Positions 57,701 through 64,000 of a stretch of DNA of 64,000 nucleotides are shown one piece after another. Position 1 is the stretch's first letter, and every line of letters starts with the position of its first letter. The stretch lies in NCBI RefSeq assembly GCF_002811925.1, contig NZ_NPDS01000003.1, positions 62,001-126,000 on the forward strand, written 5' to 3'. A program made the position numbers and the translations under genes. The DNA is from Leptospira barantonii. Lineage in GTDB: Bacteria; Spirochaetota; Leptospiria; Leptospirales; Leptospiraceae. The notes under the pieces are model-generated. The model was not told where the DNA came from and made no database searches. It saw only the letters and a program-made list of their open reading frames with translations.

Positions 57701-58211
57701 AATATTTAAACCATACCTTCCATTTCGTAAAGTCCGGATTCTTCCCTATCAATCGATACGCGACCCAAAAACATGCAGGATTTATAAAGTATCCCACGAG
57801 CCAATCCAGAAGAAATCCCGCGGGAACTCCTTCGATCAGATCCGAAAGAGCGTAAGCAAACGGAACCGCGATCAAAGCGGGAAAGCCGAACAAAAGAATA
57901 CAAAGAAAAACGGAAAGATCTTTCAGGGACTCGAAAGTCTGAGCGCCCGGAACCAAAACGATAAAGGAACCAAGATAACCGGTGATAAAAATGAGAATGA
58001 AGGTAAACGGAATGCTCAAAAGAGCCTGAGCGTTCCAGAACTGAACCTCTCTTCTGATCCCGAGACCGCCTTCTATCTTGAAACTGAAACCGGTAAACGC
58101 GGAAACCATCAGAAAGAATCCGATGATAAATCCGAAACTTCCCCATGTTTCAAGAATCGGAAGCGGAATCGATTCGAAGATAGATTCAAGCCATTGAATG
58201 ATGACGTGCAT
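54708..58211 (-). CDS. Large membrane sensor histidine kinase
   Basis: A 1167-residue kinase. An N-terminal block of seven or eight membrane helices (about 10-245) is followed by a helix at about 275 and a periplasmic sensor region (300-460). Another membrane helix and a HAMP domain ([19 protein letters not shown], about 490-540) come next. Two PAS domains (about 550-800), a coiled coil, HisKA ([19 protein letters not shown]) and HATPase follow ([41 protein letters not shown]). Like the kinase at 37228-39633 it has a long spacer of about 130 residues between the His region and the N box. The cognate partner is the adjacent receiver. Confidence 0.9.
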   Translation of the reverse strand: MHVIIQWLESIFESIPLPILETWGSFGFIIGFFLMVSAFTGFSFKIEGGLGIRREVQFWNAQALLSIPFTFILIFITGYLGSFIVLVPGAQTFESLKDLSVFLCILLFGFPALIAVPFAYALSDLIEGVPAGFLLDWLVGYFINPACFWVAYRLIGKNPDFTKWKVWFKYFLFVIVFMAIEPLLWGHLCSKQFSPAISYRNITPALFFTTSITWALAPFAMLIFLPIARKYEMFWAEIPEHVRESFFDFKNGIWKQEKESDAEGIANQGLPIRMLLVAPFILLVLVMVGATAYLNLRSAETAADKLAGRLHQEISENLNLHLDRFLEKTQSENPSSRLDGINHLLKETNVSAHGRAIIIDRSGRVIGSSRLENGKTPIADSAPDPVIENAISTLRIKLGDLNVLHEPIQFQFDVVTAKPLALETWLTQATPYQDNSGNLNWILITSIPSAYYLEGVRIGSSQSAMVFAVALTSSLLIAAFLAGFVTAPIRRISNASRAMAKGDFDQRVPSSRLEELGSLSITFNHMAEQLQESFRRTKSSEEQFRDLVATTPGIVWEADAVTFTFTFVSQQVEDMLGYSVEEWKQPGFWAEHLHPEDRQWAVEFCVACTGRMEAHDFEYRFIKKDGGFVWLRDIVKVIVKNNQPKWLRGVMVDITERKQIEAKLLERNQFIESILDITPDILYIYDIEERKNVYSNNGIEVVLGYSPQEMMEMGEGLVQILMHPEDFPKYLAEVVPQYEHMKDKDIIEHSYRMKHKKTGQWRWLISRERIYQRNSNQGPKQIFGIIYDITKSKEAEETILDLNANLERKIDIRTGELSKSNADLREAVNNLETIMKELQEAQDQLLLSEKLAALGQLAAGMTHELNTPLGAILSSNRAILEILMKDLRGIPELLSGFNKEESECFNILLEESLKDAFQSEIIPDRSLKKELHQLFKNAGMEDYDDVTSSVLDIGVYRLGDKLIDLLKTDKRTNLLATIGSLSTIVRLSNVISIASGKASHVVEALKNYLNPGGNEQEEGIVPVDIKSEIETILTLYHTKIKYGVEIVKDYRTDGLCLGNGNRLNQVWINLLNNGLQSMNYQGKIEISLEEEHPWIITSFIDSGAGIPDSVKDKIFEPFFTTKKQGEGIGLGLDICKKIIEKMGGRIEFESVPGRTKFSVWLKSARSV

Positions 58212-58350
58212 CCTTACCTCATTAACAAATCAGAATTACAAAAACGACGATTGTCCGGTACAAGAAAGACCGGAAAAAAATCTTAAAAGAAGAATAGACG
58301 GATTGTAAATCAAATTCCAAAGATTGAAAAGGATTTTCGAATTCAAATTC

Positions 58351-59499
58351 TCAGTCGAGTCGGGCGAGTTGTCTGGATTTTTCAAGATCACCGTCGTTGA
58401 TTGCATCCGCTAATTTTTGAACCCAAATCAAACGTTCCGCGGAATCCTTACCGAAAACCAAAGGAAGATGTTTTTTTTCGAATGAGGAAATCTTCCCGTC
58501 AAAACAGCAGGTAACACTCAGAATTTTTAAACAGAAATCCCTTTCCGACGTGCTCAAATCTTGCAGAAGTTTTTCGAAAGATTCCCATTCGTCCAAACGA
58601 AAATGATAATTCTCGATTTGAAACGCCTTATGAAGTTTGATGAGAATGTATTCCAAGTTCGGATGAAATCTTTGAGTGAATACGATCGAATTTCCGATCG
58701 CGGTCATACAAGCGATCTGTGCGTTTCTGCTCAAAGATTCTTTTCTGGAAAGAATATCGTCGACGAGTTCTTTGGATATGATTCGAGTGAGAAGACGGGT
58801 TCTCAACTCCTTTAGAATAATGTAAAGTACGATCGCGTCCCAAAGTGCGGTGATCGGCGCGGCTACGAAGTCCGCGTAAACACGAAAGGAATTTCGAGCG
58901 AGAATTTTTCGAATCACGATCTTTGCGACTAGGTTCGACAAAAACACCTTCGCCTTATAAAGAAGGGTCGTTAAAAAAAGACTTTGTTTGTTCGTGAGCC
59001 GATACGGATCGATTCCCAAAAGTTTGAGATCCGGATCGGGAATTTCCAGCGCAAGTCTGGAAAGAAGATTGCTGACGCTCGTGATCAGATCCGGATCTTC
59101 CTGCAGATCCAAACCCGCGAGACGGGTCATTCGATACACGGATGATAAACCGATTCGATACAAAAGATAAAATTCCAAAACGGTTCCGAGCAAAAGCGCA
59201 AGCCCCGTCCAAGTCCATTTTTCCAAAAATACGGGAGACCAGAGTTCTGGATTTTCGGGAAAAAGTTTTTCAACGAGAATGATAAAGAACGTAGTCCAAA
59301 AGCCCGTGTGTAAGGCCCAAAACACGGTCCAGCCTATGACCTTTTTGGAACCCGATCCGAATTCGCGGGCGTCCCAGTTGCCTGGAGATCTTTTGTCTCT
59401 TCGCGCGAGATCCGCTAAAACGCGGATGCCCCATCTTTCCAGGAGTCCCGGTTTGTATTCTTCTTCGGGAGAAGCGATTTTCATCGCGGGGGAGTTCAT
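58351..59499 (-). CDS. Membrane protein with TerB-like C-terminal region, unknown
   Basis: About 382 residues from ATG 59499; TTG 59520 or ATG 59484 are alternatives. Two membrane helices near the N-terminus (VIGWTVFWALHTGFWTTFFII; ALLLGTVLEFYLLYRIGL, with the first shown being the start of a longer helix) are followed by an amphipathic region and perhaps one more helix (ALWDAIVLYIILKEL). The C-terminal 90 residues (SERDFCLKILSVTCCFDGKI; SSFEKKHLPLVFG) look like a TerB-type helical bundle, where an acidic D-G-K-I-S turn is common. The function is unknown. It is probably a spirochaete-specific family. Confidence 0.5.
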   Translation of the reverse strand: MNSPAMKIASPEEEYKPGLLERWGIRVLADLARRDKRSPGNWDAREFGSGSKKVIGWTVFWALHTGFWTTFFIILVEKLFPENPELWSPVFLEKWTWTGLALLLGTVLEFYLLYRIGLSSVYRMTRLAGLDLQEDPDLITSVSNLLSRLALEIPDPDLKLLGIDPYRLTNKQSLFLTTLLYKAKVFLSNLVAKIVIRKILARNSFRVYADFVAAPITALWDAIVLYIILKELRTRLLTRIISKELVDDILSRKESLSRNAQIACMTAIGNSIVFTQRFHPNLEYILIKLHKAFQIENYHFRLDEWESFEKLLQDLSTSERDFCLKILSVTCCFDGKISSFEKKHLPLVFGKDSAERLIWVQKLADAINDGDLEKSRQLARLD

Positions 59500-59662
59500 T
59501 CCATTTTTAGGATCTGTCAAACCATTCTTTCAAATTTTATTTCAGAATTCGGGTCCGTTGGAACGATCTTTTAAATAACGGGTCGAAACGGGAAAGCGGG
59601 GTTAGATTTCATCCTTGACCTCGATCCGCTTTTCGATCAGTATGAACCCTAAAGGCATCCTA

Positions 59663-60409
59663 ATGAAACGTTCTCATTCTATATTCTTATTCTCCGCTTT
59701 CGTAGCTTCGACATTTCTTTTCAATTGCAATCATCAAGATCAGAACAAGGTGGACTTACGAGTTCTTACCGCGAACGGAAACGTGATCTTCATCAACGGA
59801 GAAGTGGATTCGGATAAAATTTCTTCCTGCGGCGTCGCAGTTCCGGGAACCACTTCCTCCACAAGCACGACCGGTACCACGGGAACCACGGGAGGAACCT
59901 CCGGTACGGCAAGCACACGTTATACGATTACCAGCCAGTTGATCATGAAAACCACGGGAGAATCCTTGGTTCTTCGTTTTCAATTCGATTCTTCCCAGTA
60001 CCAAGGTTCGGTGGATCCTCAACAAGGTTTCAGTTATTCGGGCGGTGTTTTTGCAAGAACGGTTACGGGTAACGTGGGTAAGGTGGAATGGGGAACTTCC
60101 GGAATTCCGGTTTATCCGAGCAGTAGCGGCGGGTCTCAACAACAAACGCTTCAATACATGGAGATCGAAGTTTCTCTTACGGGAAAACTTCTAGATTCTT
60201 CCTCGACGACCGGAATTCTCAATCAGTGTTATACTTCGGATAACGTAAACTGTACTTCGATCACGACCACACAACAGTGTTTTACTCAGGACAACCAAAC
60301 CTGCGTTTCCACGGCTTCCGCAAGCGGAACCGCGGTTACGATCACCGGAAATATTTCCTGCAATGCGCCGAACGTGATTCCCGGCGGAAGCACAACTACG
60401 ACGCAGTGA
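59663..60409 (+). CDS. Putative lipoprotein with Ser/Thr/Gly linker
   Basis: 248 residues from ATG 59663; an earlier start at 59615 is unlikely. The lipoprotein signal peptide ends in LFNC (Cys22). Residues about 57-85 are a low-complexity Ser/Thr/Gly stretch ([19 protein letters not shown]). A beta-rich domain follows with strands such as [20 protein letters not shown]. The C-terminal part has four Cys in short repeats ([18 protein letters not shown]), suggesting disulfide bonds outside the cytoplasm. The function is unknown. Confidence 0.68.
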   Translation: MKRSHSIFLFSAFVASTFLFNCNHQDQNKVDLRVLTANGNVIFINGEVDSDKISSCGVAVPGTTSSTSTTGTTGTTGGTSGTASTRYTITSQLIMKTTGESLVLRFQFDSSQYQGSVDPQQGFSYSGGVFARTVTGNVGKVEWGTSGIPVYPSSSGGSQQQTLQYMEIEVSLTGKLLDSSSTTGILNQCYTSDNVNCTSITTTQQCFTQDNQTCVSTASASGTAVTITGNISCNAPNVIPGGSTTTTQ

Positions 60410-60418
60410 TTTTGATTT

Positions 60419-60440
60419 CTTCGTTTAAAGTCTAACGAAG
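60419..60440. terminator. Weak hairpin between convergent genes
   Basis: CTTCGTT (60419-60425), 8-base loop, AACGAAG (60434-60440), placed exactly between two convergent stops. There is no strong T run; it is a possible bidirectional terminator. Confidence 0.35.
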
Positions 60441-60442
60441 AT

Positions 60443-60949
60443 TTACAAAAGTTCCTTTTTCACGTATTCTACGAGTTGATCCGTTGCGATCCCCCATCCG
60501 TGATGAAAGCCCATGTCCTCGTGTTTTTTACGATTCGTTAGATTCCCGTGAATCGCGGTGGCCTTGTATTTGGTTCCGCCTTGACCGTGTTCTTCGAAGG
60601 TAAGAACACAACTGAAAAATCCGAACGGTTGTGCCGGATCCGGCGAAGGACGATAACCCGGTTGAAGCGCGTCCGTCCAAACCAGCCTTTCATGCGGAAC
60701 CACTTCGAGAAAACAACCCAGGTTCGGAAACTTCTCCCCTTCCGGAGATTGCATCGTGGTTCTAAAAATTCCGCCGGGTCTCAGATCGATTTCGCAATCG
60801 AGAGTTTTCCAAGGCGCGGGCGTAAACCAATGAACGACATGTTTTGGCGTGGTCCACGCGGCCCAGACGAGTTCCCGAGGAACGTCCACGATTCTTTCGA
60901 AGACGAGATCCAAATTCGGATCGAGATGAGGATAAATCGGAGATGTCAT
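60443..60949 (-). CDS. SRPBCC (AHSA1-type) protein
   Basis: 168 residues from ATG 60949 ([14 protein letters not shown]); the upstream extension to 61000 is not conserved-looking. A START/Bet v1-like domain of the AHSA1 group: [31 protein letters not shown], a strand [13 protein letters not shown], and the closing [16 protein letters not shown]. Such domains form a hydrophobic cavity; functions range from Hsp90 co-chaperone-like to stress response. The specific role is unknown. Confidence 0.82.
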   Translation of the reverse strand: MTSPIYPHLDPNLDLVFERIVDVPRELVWAAWTTPKHVVHWFTPAPWKTLDCEIDLRPGGIFRTTMQSPEGEKFPNLGCFLEVVPHERLVWTDALQPGYRPSPDPAQPFGFFSCVLTFEEHGQGGTKYKATAIHGNLTNRKKHEDMGFHHGWGIATDQLVEYVKKELL

Positions 60950-61030
60950 TTTTTTTACGGCTCCTAACTCTCCCTTTGAAGGAAGGAATTCAAGAAGCAA
61001 GTAAACAATCCCTTCGACGGGATTGCAAAT

Positions 61031-61990
61031 CTATTCTTCCAGAAGTTTCAGGATTTGTTCTTTGAGAAGATTGCGGATGGAAGATTCCGCGAAACTATTT
61101 AAGAATTTCATTAAGTTGTCCGCGATGTTTTGAAACTCGGCGTCCATTTTTTCACGGATCTGATAACGCGAAAGAAGACTCAAGATAACGACGCCGTCTC
61201 CTTGAGACCGTTCCGATTTTTCAAAAAGAGAATACACCAGCTTCTTGTCGTTTTTGTCCGCCTTTTCCAACAAAAGAAGAATCGGATACGTATACAAACC
61301 GTTGTAAAAATCCTTGAGAGGAACCTTTCCGCTTTTGCTCGCGGGTGTGAAGTAGTCGATCGCGTCGTCTTTTTTCTGGAAGAAGGAACCGAGATCGATT
61401 CCGAATTGTCTGAGTTTCTTTTTTTCTTTTTCGTTTTTTTCGGAAAGGATTCCGGCGGAAACACTCACGGCCCCGAACAAGGACGCGGTTTTACCGTATA
61501 CAACTCTATTATAAATTTCTAAAGTGATTTTGGGATTTTTTTCCCATTCCATCTGGATCAACTCGGAAACCGAAAGATCCTTGATGACCTGTGTGAAAAC
61601 GTCCATCAATTCCGGATAACCGAGACCGTTGAGATGATCGATTCCGCAGGCTAAAAGATAATCTCCGGCGAGGATCGCGGTTTTGTTTCCGAACTTGGAA
61701 CCCACGCTCTGAAGTCCTCTTCTCGTTTCCGCCTCGTCCACGACGTCGTCGTGAAGCAAACTGGCGGAGTGAATCAATTCGGCGATCGCGCCCACGTCCA
61801 GCCAGTGTTTGCCGGAATAACCTAAAAGTTGACAAAGACAGTAATGGAGAATCGGGCGAATCCGTTTTCCACCGGATCGAATTGTGTAGGTTTTGATTTC
61901 GGCGAGAATTTTGAGATCCTCCCGAATGATGGCTTCGAGCTTTTTATCGAATTTCCGAATCAGAGAATCTTTGAGTACAGACGCTTTCAC
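61031..61990 (-). CDS. Polyprenyl (trans-isoprenyl) diphosphate synthase
   Basis: 319 residues from GTG 61990 after GGAAGGGG. It makes long-chain isoprenoid diphosphates, probably for the menaquinone side chain. The first Asp-rich motif is [15 protein letters not shown] (DDxxD then RRG), and the second is [11 protein letters not shown] (DDxxD). Also visible are GGKRIRPIL for the Lys/Arg substrate clamp, and [12 protein letters not shown]. The small residues before the first Asp motif (SAS) suggest a long chain, but exact length cannot be read. Confidence 0.88.
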   Translation of the reverse strand: MKASVLKDSLIRKFDKKLEAIIREDLKILAEIKTYTIRSGGKRIRPILHYCLCQLLGYSGKHWLDVGAIAELIHSASLLHDDVVDEAETRRGLQSVGSKFGNKTAILAGDYLLACGIDHLNGLGYPELMDVFTQVIKDLSVSELIQMEWEKNPKITLEIYNRVVYGKTASLFGAVSVSAGILSEKNEKEKKKLRQFGIDLGSFFQKKDDAIDYFTPASKSGKVPLKDFYNGLYTYPILLLLEKADKNDKKLVYSLFEKSERSQGDGVVILSLLSRYQIREKMDAEFQNIADNLMKFLNSFAESSIRNLLKEQILKLLEE

Positions 61991-62058
61991 TACCCCTTCC
62001 CGTGGGGACAGTATTCAAAATTACTGTACAGGCTCAAGCAAGAACTCTTTTCAGAAGT

Positions 62059-62958
62059 TCAGGCTTTGAGTTTGTTTTCGAGGATCAGGAGCTGACGGGA
62101 AAGAATATCTTCCATATCCCGAAATTGTTCCTTACGGTATATGTGAATCAGATTTCGATACATTCTTTTGATGATGGAAAGAGTGCTCGCTCTTGTGAAA
62201 TATCTTTCGCTCGGGGTAAAACTGTTCGCTTCCAAAAAACGAATACAAGTGGACTTATCGAGCAGAACTCCGCCGTGAAACGGATCGATAAAGGTTTCGT
62301 AATCGGGAGAATCGAAATGAAGTAAAAAGTGCAAAGGCATGTTTACTCCGTAAAGAGGAAGAGAAAGTCTGCGCGCTACGAGAAGATAAATCGCAGAAAG
62401 GGAAATCGGAATTCCTTTACGGGTTCGAACGATGCGGGTTACGAAAGAATTGTTCGGGTCGTCGTATTGATCGTTGTTTCCCTGAAAATTCTCCTCCGAA
62501 GAAAGAACCCTCGTCAAAAAATGGACCTTCAGTTCTTCGGAAACGTATTCCGGATTCAGATCGCACAACTCCTCCACTCTCAGAGCGAGTTGATCCAAAT
62601 AGATTTTAAATTCGTGATAAGAAGCGTCGGGATCGCCCACGCTAGAAAGAAGAAAGACCGCCTCTTCCAAATCGCCGTAATCGTTTACGTGGCCCTTGCC
62701 CGCAAGAAGCGCATAACGCGAATTGATTCTTTCCAAATGAACCACGGAGGAAATGGAACGCGCAAAAACCCTCAGAGTAGGATCCTTAAACTCTTCCACG
62801 AACTCGCTGATCTTAAATTGCCAAGGAACCATATCCGCGATCTCGCGGATCACTTGGATTTTTTCATCCGTTCCGGCAAACTCGAGTTGATAAAATTTTT
62901 CTTCGAGTTTATCGGGAGGAAAAGAAAGATACTCATAATAAGAATCGGATGAGGGCAT
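62059..62958 (-). CDS. SirB1-like transglutaminase-fold protein
   Basis: 299 residues from ATG 62958 ([14 protein letters not shown]); a TTG at 62994 is an alternative. The central segment [22 protein letters not shown] followed by [11 protein letters not shown] and [11 protein letters not shown] is the mark of the SirB1/transglutaminase-like N domain (split here to stay short: [34 protein letters not shown]). The usual catalytic Cys position is Ser (ISLSAIY), so it is probably non-catalytic. A C-terminal TPR-like helix pair ([30 protein letters not shown]) is typical of the group. The function is not defined. Confidence 0.75.
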   Translation of the reverse strand: MPSSDSYYEYLSFPPDKLEEKFYQLEFAGTDEKIQVIREIADMVPWQFKISEFVEEFKDPTLRVFARSISSVVHLERINSRYALLAGKGHVNDYGDLEEAVFLLSSVGDPDASYHEFKIYLDQLALRVEELCDLNPEYVSEELKVHFLTRVLSSEENFQGNNDQYDDPNNSFVTRIVRTRKGIPISLSAIYLLVARRLSLPLYGVNMPLHFLLHFDSPDYETFIDPFHGGVLLDKSTCIRFLEANSFTPSERYFTRASTLSIIKRMYRNLIHIYRKEQFRDMEDILSRQLLILENKLKA

Positions 62959-63114
62959 AAACAATATATTTTTACGAAAATCGAAATGAGTCAATTCGGA
63001 ATGAAACTTGTCATCGGAAAAAATGAAATGAGATATATAAATTACTATGTCTTACGGTCTATTGAACAAAGAGCGAATCCGCTAAAAGGTGAGTTAGGAA
63101 AAAAATTTCTTAGT

Positions 63115-63144
63115 TGAAAAACTCCCCGCAAGGGACGCGGGGAG
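63115..63144 (-). terminator. Rho-independent terminator of the transketolase gene
   Basis: On the minus strand CTCCCCGC, 7-base loop, GCGGGGAG, followed by TTTTTC. The stem (63122-63144) is eight GC-rich pairs. It lies 16 bases after the stop at 63160. Confidence 0.9.
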
Positions 63145-63159
63145 ATCGGAAAATTCCGT

Positions 63160-63984
<825 letters not shown>

Positions 63985-64000
63985 ATTGTTCCTAAGCGAA

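Overview
The window looks like a piece of a Leptospira chromosome, probably from a pathogenic-clade species. The reasons are the dense set of lipoproteins with spirochaete-style lipoboxes, an OmpL47-like repeat protein, long PAS histidine kinases, an ECF sigma/FecR pair, a SirB1-like protein, Lnt, and a moderate-GC core carrying AT-rich accessory DNA. I identified no tRNA, rRNA or CRISPR array. The species cannot be settled from the sequence by eye.

Region 1 (1-1445) holds the 3' part of a kelch-type protein and a TPR-type exported protein. Region 2 (about 1450-20400) is an AT-rich accessory island built from several modules. These are: a decayed IS481-family element with both inverted ends still visible (2393-3028); a putative DNA-modification and defence cassette of Vsr endonuclease, GHKL/MORC-like ATPase, a methyltransferase-fold-like protein and a C5-cytosine methyltransferase (3189-7418); a tyrosine recombinase (8126-8998); a plasmid-like replication module with a Prim-Pol-type primase and a winged-helix reading frame that may be joined to it by -1 frameshifting (9901-11948); a lipoprotein and an XRE regulator facing away from each other across 39-bp tandem operator-like repeats (12000-13625); a Lar-like zinc ribbon; a tightly spaced four-gene minus-strand operon with a HEPN-like protein, a SIR2-like NADase, a small membrane protein and an acidic protein (14874-17577), which is the best candidate for an undescribed defence system; and a three-gene IS1595-like transposon with an extended transposase that lacks a normal start codon (17628-20340).

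Region 3 (20422-63984) is ordinary core chromosome of higher GC. It carries a 7TM SpoIIE phosphatase, DusA, MnmC, RecQ, an ECF sigma/FecR/outer-membrane operon, DinB, ComF, OmpL47-like, three large or hybrid histidine kinases, MarR with a thioesterase, an AlkD-like/radical-SAM/Fpg-like repair cluster, a PdxB-like dehydrogenase, lipase-chaperone-like/Lnt/RNase-H-like genes, a kinase/response-regulator/metallo-hydrolase operon, polyprenyl synthase, a SirB1-like protein, and the N-terminal half of a split transketolase.

Functional grouping: the island genes serve mobility and probable phage defence. The core genes cover tRNA modification (DusA, MnmC), DNA repair (RecQ, DinB, AlkD-like, Fpg-like), signalling (four histidine kinases, SpoIIE, ECF sigma) and the envelope (Lnt, lipoproteins, OmpL47-like).
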